The notes under the pieces are model-generated. The model saw nothing but the letters and a program-made list of their open reading frames with translations. It did not search any database and was not told the origin of the DNA. Of a stretch of 59,811 nt of DNA, positions 23,283 to 30,801 are shown piece after piece. Made by a program: the position numbers and the translations under genes. Numbering within the stretch: position 1 is the first letter of the stretch; each line of letters begins with the position of its first letter. The stretch comes from a virus, in IMG/VR virus record IMGVR_UViG_3300023199_000016, positions 1 to 59,811 of that record. The stretch is one strand, 5' to 3'.

Positions 23283-23319
23283 CGTGCGTAACCCGTTGTC
23301 CAGAAACGACTTACGCACG
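23283..23319. repeat. 37-bp imperfect palindrome, unit 2
   Basis: Same arms and inner stem as unit 1 with a different 7-base loop. As minus-strand RNA the loops read GUCCGGU (unit 1) and UCUGGAC (unit 2), which can pair over six positions with one G-U pair, so a kissing interaction is possible. Confidence 0.85.
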
Positions 23320-23508
23320 CCCGTAGAGGGCATTTGACGGGTCCCCGGTCCGCCGTACCCGATACTACCGGACCGGACCGGAAAGCGGGCCAGTCGTGAC
23401 GGACCGGACCCGGTTTGGGTCGTCCGCACCAGCCCGTATCGAATCGACGAACCGGGCGCCCTGATTGCACGATTCGGTTCGTAGTCGATCGACCGATCAC
23501 GCGACGAA

Positions 23509-25506
23509 TCAAGCCGCACGCGGGAGGTGGAACACAGCATCATCGGACGATGCTTCACGCCACGTTGACGTTGCATACCCGCCTTCCACAGTGATCGGCA
23601 CTCTAAACCGATTCTCTTCACCGTGCAATTCAAGTGTGTCACGAATGTATTGACGTACTTCATTGCTCTCTCCTACATCGCGTGAACAGGCGAATAAGAA
23701 TTCATCGTGCACGCACGCCGCGACACGAATGCCAAGATCACGAATCATCGAGTTATATCGCGGTGCGATCTGAACAAGCTTTGCTTTCATCACATCAGCA
23801 GCACAAGATTGAATGATCGAATTGAATGCGCGATAAGCAAACATTATTGGGAGATGGCGTCGGCGACCGTACGCATTCTTGACCCAACCTCGTCCTTCGG
23901 CCAAAGCCACAGCACGATCACTCGTCGCTTTGATTCCTGGGAACGTTCTGTGATAGGTGTTGTACACCTTGCGTGCTCGACGTTCGCACAGTGATTGGAA
24001 GCGACGCGCTTTCTGGCTTGGTCGAATCTTTCCTGCTGCAATCTCTTCATCGACGACGTGCGAAAGGTCCTTCACCAAAGCAGGCTCGCCCGCGAGCATC
24101 GTAAGAACCTTATGCCGACCGCCACCATAGGCGATTGCAAAGTTGACGTTCTTAGCGGGCTTACGTGGTATGCCACACAAGTCAGCGACGAATTGATGAA
24201 AGTCCGTATCGGGATTCTCTGCATACGCCCTGATCGCTTTCTCATCGCGTATGTAGTGACAGATAAGTCGAAACTCGATTTGTGAGTAGTCGAATCGCAA
24301 GAAGCATTCTGAATCAACCGGATGAACCAGCTCTTTCGCCTCGGGCGATAACTGCTGTGCATTCGGGTTCTTACTTGACATTCGACCGGTGCGCACAGAT
24401 TGGTTGTACGTGGGATGCAAGATACCGTCGATGTTGAGCTCTTGATACGGACGAACAAAGAAACCAAGCAGAGTGTTGAGCTTACGCCACGAAAGCAACT
24501 TATCGAAGAACTCATACATCGAATCGTCGGACATCACCTCGGGCAATCGTTGATATGCGGCGAGAGCGTCCTTGTTGAACGACGGGTTGAGCAACGAATC
24601 ATCGCCCTCTTCCTCTGCCTTCTCGATTGAACCCTTCGTGTATTCAACGGCGGGCAGCCCGAAGTGGTTCATGATCACATCAGCGATGCTATCTGGTGTA
24701 CCCGGCGAGAACATTCGACCGACATGATTGTGCATCCATTCTTCAAGTTGCACCATACGTTGCAGTGTGGTGATCTCTTTGGCGACGAGTTCGGTTTCAT
24801 CAACTCTTAGGCCTTCGTTCTCGATGTCGTACAATACAGGCGTAAGAAGTATCTCGTTGTCCCACACCTCCTTGACTTCGCTTGGCCTTCGCTTGCACAT
24901 GTACTTCCACAGAAGCCGGTTCATCTGAACGTCCATGCATGCATAACGCCCAAGCAAGTCCGGTGGCGTATCGCCAAAGTCTTTGGTCTTCGCAGCCTCG
25001 AGCCAAGCGTGTAAGAGTTGCTCTTCACGAAGGTCCATGTCGAGCCAGTCTTCGCTCAAGTCTTTCAGCCCGTAGCCCTTGCCACCATATCCTCGGTCGC
25101 TGTCGATCAACTTTGCGAGAGTCATTGTGTCAACAAGACGCCCACCAAACTCTGCACCTTCATTCGTACAGAAGTGCGCATCAAACTTGACGTTGTGATT
25201 CACCCAATCATTATTGGCACCGACGGTCTCTTTCAACCAGCGATGCACCTGTTCAATCGGTAAGCATCGATGTTCGTAGTCCCAGTGGCGTATCGGTATG
25301 TAGTACGCATCCGGGTTATCATCGTGCGTTACTGCGATGCCGGCAATCTCATCGCCGTGCCATGGCGATATTGCCTTGAGCTTAGGGTCGCCGCTCGTCG
25401 TTTCAACGTCGAGGTATAGCTCGCGTGCACCACGCAAGTCCGGTAGTGGGTCGCCCGGCTCGAGCATCTTACATCGTTGACCGCTTTGTACTCGTAAGTC
25501 GATCAT
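23509..25506 (-). CDS. polA: Family A DNA polymerase with 3'-5' exonuclease, 665 aa
   Basis: The N-terminal exonuclease domain has YLDVETTSGDPKLKA (metal-binding Asp and Glu), NHNVKFDAHF and a later YACMDVQM. The polymerase domain has motif A FDYSQIEFRL, motif B RKPAKNVNFAIAYGGG and motif C CVHDEF. Compared with bacterial PolI it lacks the 5'-3' nuclease, like T7-type replicative polymerases. It replicates the phage genome, fits the nearby primase-helicase, and may need to use modified nucleotides. Start at the ATG at 25506, immediately after the deaminase stop. Confidence 0.95.
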   Translation of the reverse strand: MIDLRVQSGQRCKMLEPGDPLPDLRGARELYLDVETTSGDPKLKAISPWHGDEIAGIAVTHDDNPDAYYIPIRHWDYEHRCLPIEQVHRWLKETVGANNDWVNHNVKFDAHFCTNEGAEFGGRLVDTMTLAKLIDSDRGYGGKGYGLKDLSEDWLDMDLREEQLLHAWLEAAKTKDFGDTPPDLLGRYACMDVQMNRLLWKYMCKRRPSEVKEVWDNEILLTPVLYDIENEGLRVDETELVAKEITTLQRMVQLEEWMHNHVGRMFSPGTPDSIADVIMNHFGLPAVEYTKGSIEKAEEEGDDSLLNPSFNKDALAAYQRLPEVMSDDSMYEFFDKLLSWRKLNTLLGFFVRPYQELNIDGILHPTYNQSVRTGRMSSKNPNAQQLSPEAKELVHPVDSECFLRFDYSQIEFRLICHYIRDEKAIRAYAENPDTDFHQFVADLCGIPRKPAKNVNFAIAYGGGRHKVLTMLAGEPALVKDLSHVVDEEIAAGKIRPSQKARRFQSLCERRARKVYNTYHRTFPGIKATSDRAVALAEGRGWVKNAYGRRRHLPIMFAYRAFNSIIQSCAADVMKAKLVQIAPRYNSMIRDLGIRVAACVHDEFLFACSRDVGESNEVRQYIRDTLELHGEENRFRVPITVEGGYATSTWREASSDDAVFHLPRAA

Positions 25507-25508
25507 GT

Positions 25509-26015
25509 TTACTTGCTTGCTTTGCTTTCGTTGATAAGACCACCGGGCTGGAAGACCAGCCCTTTCTTTGATTCATACGCTTCAACATACGATTCATCGC
25601 CGATCACAAGACGCCAATGTGTCACACCCGCAAGCTCAAGAATCTGCAAGCCCCGATCGTCACTGTAGAAGTTTGACCAATACACTAAGTCGATTGCACC
25701 GCTGTTGACGATTGCAGTGGCGCATCTCCAGCACGGTGCGGTCGTGCAGTATAATGTTGCGTCTTTGATCGCTTGTGAATCGAGCTTGTTGATTGCGTTC
25801 TGCTCAGCGTGTGCACAACCACAGTCTTGCTTGATACCGGAGCAGAACGAGTGAGGCAGCTTTCGTGCCGGTCCGTTGTATCCGATTGAATGCACGGCGC
25901 TGAAGTCCTTGGGAAATACGATTGCACCACATGCTAGTCGCTTACATACTGAAAGCGCGGCAAGCTCATGGGCGAATCGAGCCATCACGATAAGCTTACG
26001 CATTGATCGTTGCAC
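25509..26015 (-). CDS. dCMP deaminase family protein, 168 aa
   Basis: The zinc site is complete: CAHAEQNAIN and TAPCWRCATAI. The fold converts dCMP to dUMP, feeding thymidylate synthesis. The start is the GTG at 26015, five bases after AAAGGAAAG; longer forms overlap the kinase by over 100 bases and are rejected. It lies between polA and the kinase in the nucleotide operon. A deoxycytidylate-type role is the default, although related enzymes act on other cytosine nucleotides. Confidence 0.9.
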   Translation of the reverse strand: MQRSMRKLIVMARFAHELAALSVCKRLACGAIVFPKDFSAVHSIGYNGPARKLPHSFCSGIKQDCGCAHAEQNAINKLDSQAIKDATLYCTTAPCWRCATAIVNSGAIDLVYWSNFYSDDRGLQILELAGVTHWRLVIGDESYVEAYESKKGLVFQPGGLINESKASK

Positions 26016-26595
26016 GGTGCTTTCCTTTCGTATTGAAGACAAGTCCAGTGCGCTCTTGTTCATGTCTTCGATCAAGATACTGATCGACGATGTCATTGGC
26101 AAACTGGCTTGGCCACCGTTCACCATTGGAAACTATCGGGTAGTCGACCTTGCAAACACCGGAGTCACTAAGTCGAATGAACTCATTGTTCACTTGCACG
26201 ATCTCAGTAAAGCGATACATCTCTTTACTTTGATCGCACTTGGCCCATTGATCCGCGAGGAAACGATTATGATTATCCCCTCCTCGCTCAGCGATACAAA
26301 GCACGACGAATCCGCAGTGCAGAGTTGTCCAAGCGTCGAGAGTTTGTAAGCCCGCGGCGCTAAGCGTCTCTTGATTCTGAAGTGCTTGACCGTATGCCTG
26401 ACGACTCAAGTAGAACCGATCCCACACGACGTTCGGATTCATCAACGGAATGTAGTCGGTATACTTATCAAACGACTCGGGTAACTTACTAAGAGGCAAC
26501 GGTATGTGCGACTCGCCCAGCTCGTTCAATCGTTTGACGAGTGCACGAACAAGAGTCGTCTTGCCAACAAGATCGGTTCCTTCAACGATAATCAT
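25996..26595 (-). CDS. Deoxynucleoside monophosphate kinase, 199 aa
   Basis: A P-loop kinase: VEGTDLVGKTTLVRAL is Walker A, WDRFYLSRQAYGQAL contains a DR-type substrate motif as in thymidylate and T4-type dNMP kinases. It phosphorylates a dNMP to the diphosphate. In a phage with modified bases such a kinase is needed to accept the modified monophosphate, which would fit the neighbouring dCMP-hydroxymethylase-like gene. The 3' end overlaps the deaminase start. Confidence 0.85.
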   Translation of the reverse strand: MIIVEGTDLVGKTTLVRALVKRLNELGESHIPLPLSKLPESFDKYTDYIPLMNPNVVWDRFYLSRQAYGQALQNQETLSAAGLQTLDAWTTLHCGFVVLCIAERGGDNHNRFLADQWAKCDQSKEMYRFTEIVQVNNEFIRLSDSGVCKVDYPIVSNGERWPSQFANDIVDQYLDRRHEQERTGLVFNTKGKHRATINA

Positions 26596-26598
26596 GAC

Positions 26599-27639
26599 TT
26601 AGTCCTTTGCAATCTGAATGTCGTGAGCCGCTTTCAATGCGGGTGAGAACGGATTGAACGGTTCATTAGGGAACCAACGCGTGCGTACGCATCGAACAAG
26701 ATCGGACATCAACGAACCGTGACCGCACATCGCATCGATCATATCATCGGATACACGATCTCGATTCTCTCGCATACGCTCCTCGAGCTCCATTGCATTG
26801 TTGATCGCTTGAGAGATCGGTCGCCCGTGCCACTTCCAGTCTGTGATCAGGTGATCTTGAGTGGCTGGGTCAAAGATGTCAAGGTCGTCAGGCTTGAGAT
26901 TCCGATCGTACAAGTGCATGCTTCCAACGTTGTGCGTATACGTTCCGGGCATACACTTGATCGCCTCGGCAATCAATCGTTGTAAGCAGGTGAAAGCAAA
27001 GACGTCATATGGGAACCCCAACCAAATATCGTTGCTTCGCATGTAGGTGATCGCATGAAGTCGGTCGTTGCGTCGAATGAACTGCACACCAAGGGTGCAA
27101 GGTATGTCGCCTTTCGACCCAGTGATTGAATGTAGTAAGTCACCCGCATTCCACATGGTGATCACGCACTGTCTTGTATTAGGTTGACGTTGAAGCAACG
27201 TGATTGCGGCGCTGATCTGCGTGTTGAGCGGCAGGTCCCCAACCATCTGACCGTATTCTCTGTCACGCAAGTACGAACCAAGCGTACGAAGAAACACAGG
27301 ATCATTCGTCCATCGCCAACCGTATGCACCGTGTGCCACACCGAACTCAGCGAAGCGATCGTATTGTGGCGCATATTGATGTATCATCTCGATGTCACGG
27401 TCGCCTCGACAATACCAAAGGAACTCCGCCGCAGCATAGGCGACGCTCAACTTGCGCTTTGGGTGTAAGACGAAGGTTTGGGTCAGGTCACGCAGTTTGA
27501 ATACATGCCCAATCAATTCGCGGCACCCACCGTCGCGACTCTTCAGTCGATTGCCGTTGTGTGCGAGGTCGTTGTAAAGAACTGGCCACGTGAGTGAGAT
27601 CGAATTGCTTACAAGATCATGCGGTGTTTGGGGTGACAT
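26599..27639 (-). CDS. Thymidylate-synthase-family enzyme, predicted dCMP hydroxymethylase, 346 aa
   Basis: The fold is ThyA: the catalytic Cys lies in GDIPCTLGVQF, followed by YMRSNDIWLGFPYD and MHLYD. Where true thymidylate synthases have Asn (the FN of PFNIA) this protein has Asp, the change that switches specificity from dUMP to dCMP in hydroxymethylases; the residue after PC is Thr rather than His. As the phage also has ThyX for dTMP, a dCMP-specific role is likely. Cytosine-specific methylation or hydroxymethylation is inferred, not shown. It overlaps the C5-methyltransferase-like gene by 23 bases. Confidence 0.8.
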   Translation of the reverse strand: MSPQTPHDLVSNSISLTWPVLYNDLAHNGNRLKSRDGGCRELIGHVFKLRDLTQTFVLHPKRKLSVAYAAAEFLWYCRGDRDIEMIHQYAPQYDRFAEFGVAHGAYGWRWTNDPVFLRTLGSYLRDREYGQMVGDLPLNTQISAAITLLQRQPNTRQCVITMWNAGDLLHSITGSKGDIPCTLGVQFIRRNDRLHAITYMRSNDIWLGFPYDVFAFTCLQRLIAEAIKCMPGTYTHNVGSMHLYDRNLKPDDLDIFDPATQDHLITDWKWHGRPISQAINNAMELEERMRENRDRVSDDMIDAMCGHGSLMSDLVRCVRTRWFPNEPFNPFSPALKAAHDIQIAKD

Positions 27640-28852
27640 GGTCTCTGTCTTTCTTTCGTGGAATACGCTGCGGTGCGTATTGCGTTATGTTGAATACTTT
27701 CTCATCAGGAGTTTCGTCAAACCACTGCCCTTGCCATTCTCCGTGCGTATCGGAGTAAGACGACTCAAAGTTCTCGCCGCCCCACTGATCATCAAGATAG
27801 AGCAAGGCCTGCTTCGCCAACCACTCGCCGGCACAAGGGCAAACGCCTTTGGCGATTTGACCGACAGGGTTCCAGCCTTTGGGCAAGACATCCTTATCCC
27901 AACCCATAAGTAATGCAAGTTCACGAACCGTCAACGGTCGATCAAGCTCGGGATGTAAGAAACGTCCGGCACTTCCGTGAATTGTTGGACAAGCACGATC
28001 CCACTCAACACGACGAATACAATGCGCACTGAACGGCATCTTAGATTGTGCGAGTGCAGAGATGTCCGCAAACCCGTCGGCACCTCGAGCCTCAAAGACG
28101 TCTGGTCGGTAGTTATGCAGGACGTTCAAGCATTCGCCCTGCCTCAACTCCGGCACCATCGCCCATTCATCCGTTGTCAAACGTTGGTATGAGTTCCCGT
28201 TGTACTTGCACTCCTTCGCACCAAGTGGCCGTTCATCAGAATGCTTTGGCTTTGATTGCTTGAATCGACCGATGATATCACGCACAGTCGCGTGCTCTGT
28301 GACAAGGTTGTCGGGTGGTTCAATGTTGAACGGTCGATCACGCTTGTAAGCGGCGAAGAAGTATCGCTTACGATGTTGTGCGTTACCAAACGTCGCAGCA
28401 TTGATGAACAGGTGCGCGATTGCATAACCGTTTGGCACGAATACGTTGTCACGCAAATAGTCAAGCAACGGTCGGCCCGTCGTGTAAGCTTGTTGAACCG
28501 ACTCCCAGATGCCAAGTTCAAACTGGCCTTTCACAGTGAACCAAGCGAAGTCATGAATGTCACACGTCGCCTTTGCCCAAGGACCGTGTCGGCCATCATC
28601 ATAGCCTCCGGTCAACGTAGAGAAGGCAGTACACCGCGGGTTGCCAAAGACAAACACAGCATTCTTGTAGAGTGATAGGGCTTCGTGCCAAGCTTCGCGA
28701 TTTGGTGTATTCACGAAGTCAATACCCATCCCTTCAACGGTATCTTTGCCAAGACCGTGAAGTTCAAACTGTGCGGGTACGTTGAACACTTTACGAACGC
28801 CTTGTGTAAAGCCACCCGCGAACACATGACAACCTACAGCGGTGTACGTCAT
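27617..28852 (-). CDS. C5-cytosine methyltransferase-like protein, 411 aa
   Basis: Motif I VFAGGFTQGV, motif IV GNPRCTAFSTLTGG, a motif VI position reading WESVQQA and motif VIII AQHRKRYFF are visible. Canonical enzymes have Pro-Cys at the catalytic site; here the order is Pro-Arg-Cys, and motif VI has Glu-Ser instead of Glu-Asn, so it is a divergent branch. It probably modifies cytosine in DNA; whether the group is methyl or larger is open. AGGAGTAACC precedes the ATG. It lies between MazG-like and the ThyA-family gene. Confidence 0.8.
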   Translation of the reverse strand: MTYTAVGCHVFAGGFTQGVRKVFNVPAQFELHGLGKDTVEGMGIDFVNTPNREAWHEALSLYKNAVFVFGNPRCTAFSTLTGGYDDGRHGPWAKATCDIHDFAWFTVKGQFELGIWESVQQAYTTGRPLLDYLRDNVFVPNGYAIAHLFINAATFGNAQHRKRYFFAAYKRDRPFNIEPPDNLVTEHATVRDIIGRFKQSKPKHSDERPLGAKECKYNGNSYQRLTTDEWAMVPELRQGECLNVLHNYRPDVFEARGADGFADISALAQSKMPFSAHCIRRVEWDRACPTIHGSAGRFLHPELDRPLTVRELALLMGWDKDVLPKGWNPVGQIAKGVCPCAGEWLAKQALLYLDDQWGGENFESSYSDTHGEWQGQWFDETPDEKVFNITQYAPQRIPRKKDRDHVTPNTA

Positions 28853-28855
28853 TGG

Positions 28856-29341
28856 TTACTCCTGAACGTTTCGACGATGCTCCTCAATGATACGAAGCAA
28901 GTCGGGCGGTTCGTATGTATTGCCCTTATGACGAAGACGCTCCGATCCATCAGCTTCTTTCGTCATGTTGCTTCGTTGAACCTCGAGGAAGCCAGCATCG
29001 AAAGGCAACCCAAAGGCGACAGCAGTGCCGACCAACACGTACACGGCGTCACAGAGTCCGTCAAGCGTCTGCACTTCGTTGCACTGTGACATCGCAACGA
29101 GAAGCTCACCGACCTCTTCGACGATAAGATGAGCGCGAATCAAACGCAAGTCATAGTCACCGGGACGATCCATGTCCGGATGAAGTGTACCATTCTCCCA
29201 CGCTTTCGATAGTTCGATAAGCATGATGCCAATGCGGTTCAACTCTGAACTCGCACCAAGTGTTTGACGTTCGAGTGGTTCGTTGATTGCGAACCCGTGC
29301 TTGCTGTGAAACTCTTTCAGCATTTGTTCATACGATCTCAT
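28856..29341 (-). CDS. MazG-like nucleotide pyrophosphohydrolase, 161 aa
   Basis: LIVEEVGELLVAM and the downstream CDAVYVLVGTAVAFGLP match the all-alpha NTP pyrophosphatase fold, with an EExxE-type metal site and a later Asp. Such enzymes hydrolyse (d)NTPs to monophosphates, and in phages they may remove unwanted nucleotides such as dCTP or alarmones. It is placed between ThyX and the C5-methyltransferase-like gene, consistent with control of the nucleotide pool. The ATG has GAAAGCATC upstream. Confidence 0.85.
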   Translation of the reverse strand: MRSYEQMLKEFHSKHGFAINEPLERQTLGASSELNRIGIMLIELSKAWENGTLHPDMDRPGDYDLRLIRAHLIVEEVGELLVAMSQCNEVQTLDGLCDAVYVLVGTAVAFGLPFDAGFLEVQRSNMTKEADGSERLRHKGNTYEPPDLLRIIEEHRRNVQE

Positions 29342-29357
29342 GATGCTTTCCTTTGCT

Positions 29358-30575
29358 TTATTGAATCACGTATCCCATTCCATCCGCAGCATCGACCATG
29401 CGGTCACGTAGATGCTGCGTCATATTGAACAACACTTCGTCCTCGCCCATCGCTGTGAAGAACTCATTCATGATGCAACGAATCTCTGCATCCGCATGAT
29501 CCGACATACGCATCTCAAAGATGTGATTCCACTGACGTAGACTTGCGCTGAAGATGAGTTGCGTTTCAAGTGCGTTACCGAGTAGACCGCGTGCTGCGCC
29601 GCGAGCTTGCTTACGCGCTTGTGCAACCGACGTCTTCTGATTTGTCTTGATCCATGCAGCAAGCAAATCGTGTTGTGCAATATAAGCAGCGATCGCCGCG
29701 CCTTGCGTTTCAAGGTAACGCGCGTAAGTTGCCTTCTTCAACTCTTCGGTCTCAGTCTTGTTCTTACCTTTCAATTCGTCCACGTACTTGAACCACAGAG
29801 GGTGCGGCCACCACGGTGTATTCGCTTCGTTACAGAAGCGTGTGCTTCGCTGGCTTATCGCCGTGAAGTCACCGTGACGAACAAGTTCGTGACTGAATCC
29901 TCGACTTCCTTTGAAGAATCCAGTCACCCACGTTGAGTCGGGCGTGATAGGTCCGCGTTGGTGCTTATCAAAGTACACCCCGACCAACCCGCCCACTCGC
30001 GTCTCAAGATCCTTGGGCAACGATAGATCAACGATCTTATTCGCACGAAGCTCGCGACGAAGGTTCTCGATGATCTGTGTTGCAAGATGCGCACTATACG
30101 GGTTGACGTCTTCGAGTCGAAGCAGTGACGACCACGAATCCCACTCGAGAACCGTGTGCATATTCATCGTGATGTTCACATGCGGAAGGTTGACCGATTC
30201 AAGCTCCTCCTCTTCATCGTACGTTGCGACCAATGGGAAAGAGTCGATCCAAACGCCCGGACGATTCAAGAATACGGTGGCGGTGTCAACGTTCCACGGG
30301 TACAACTTGAAGGTAAAGTTGCAATGTTCGTAGACCGATAGATGCCCGACGTCACGTACGTGTTGGTGCCACTCTTCGCTTGAGCGGCCAGAGCCGAACG
30401 AGTCGTAGCATACACGGCCCGCGACCTCCGCCAATTGATCGAGAGCGGTGCCTTGAAGTTGGTCGTCTTTCGGTTCGCCCATTGCTTCGGGCAGTCGCAC
30501 CTCACCGTCGGTTGTTGAATAAACAAGGTGGGCGCGTTCATCGTCAAGAGTTGCGAGTTGTATTCCAAAGGGCAT
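29358..30575 (-). CDS. thyX: Flavin-dependent thymidylate synthase, divergent, 405 aa
   Basis: The ThyX signature RHRxxS appears as ELVRHGDFTAISQRSTRF, with Gly where the second Arg is usual but the following Ser/Arg/Thr/Arg pattern retained. GHLSVYEHCNFTF and the C-terminal region LRQWNHIFEMR, with HADAEIR, match FAD- and dUMP-binding parts. The protein is longer than most ThyX (about 220-250 aa), as in several phage versions. It would make dTMP, leaving the ThyA-family enzyme free for another substrate. The start follows GGAGCCCGTC. Confidence 0.88.
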   Translation of the reverse strand: MPFGIQLATLDDERAHLVYSTTDGEVRLPEAMGEPKDDQLQGTALDQLAEVAGRVCYDSFGSGRSSEEWHQHVRDVGHLSVYEHCNFTFKLYPWNVDTATVFLNRPGVWIDSFPLVATYDEEEELESVNLPHVNITMNMHTVLEWDSWSSLLRLEDVNPYSAHLATQIIENLRRELRANKIVDLSLPKDLETRVGGLVGVYFDKHQRGPITPDSTWVTGFFKGSRGFSHELVRHGDFTAISQRSTRFCNEANTPWWPHPLWFKYVDELKGKNKTETEELKKATYARYLETQGAAIAAYIAQHDLLAAWIKTNQKTSVAQARKQARGAARGLLGNALETQLIFSASLRQWNHIFEMRMSDHADAEIRCIMNEFFTAMGEDEVLFNMTQHLRDRMVDAADGMGYVIQ

Positions 30576-30584
30576 GACGGGCTC

Positions 30585-30800
30585 CTATTCATCGTCATCA
30601 TCGAAGACATATTCATTGTGCACTAACGCTAGTGCAACTTCAAGTGCTGGAAAGTTCTTGACATGATCGCATTGCGTCACCAACCACGTCAGGTATTCGG
30701 GGTCATCTTCAGCGATGTTACCTAGGCGACGCCCGCGATACTTTCCGAAAGGCATGATCATCGCGATTGCAGAGTCTACGCTAAGCTCATCGGGGTGCAT
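30585..30800 (-). CDS. DUF3820-type small protein, 71 aa
   Basis: The start is the ATG at 30800, eight bases after GAGGAG and just past the primase stop; a longer frame antiparallel to the primase gene is rejected. IMPFGKYRGRRLGNIA, then DDPEYLTWLV matches DUF3820, a small domain often fused to or near exonucleases and replication proteins. The C-terminus is acidic. Its role is not known. Confidence 0.78.
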   Translation of the reverse strand: MHPDELSVDSAIAMIMPFGKYRGRRLGNIAEDDPEYLTWLVTQCDHVKNFPALEVALALVHNEYVFDDDDE

Positions 30801-30801
30801 A

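Larger units (their letters stand above)
22814..23508 (-). other. Non-coding structured region, candidate replication origin
   Basis: About 700 bases with no convincing gene in either strand. It contains two 37-bp imperfect palindromes (23218-23319), a 43-bp palindrome (23126-23168) and a GC-rich block of CCGGACC-type repeats (about 23340-23445). It lies next to the DNA polymerase gene, and dense inverted repeats beside replication genes are typical of phage origins. A structured non-coding RNA is the alternative. No clear promoter was found. Confidence 0.5.

Noticed and set aside
22814-23508. tRNA gene or CRISPR array in the large non-coding region
   Set aside because: The palindromes do not form a cloverleaf with a T-loop, and there are only two similar units without regular spacers.
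26016-26126. Longer start for the dCMP deaminase
   Set aside because: It would overlap the kinase gene by 130 bases; a good ribosome site supports the GTG at 26015.
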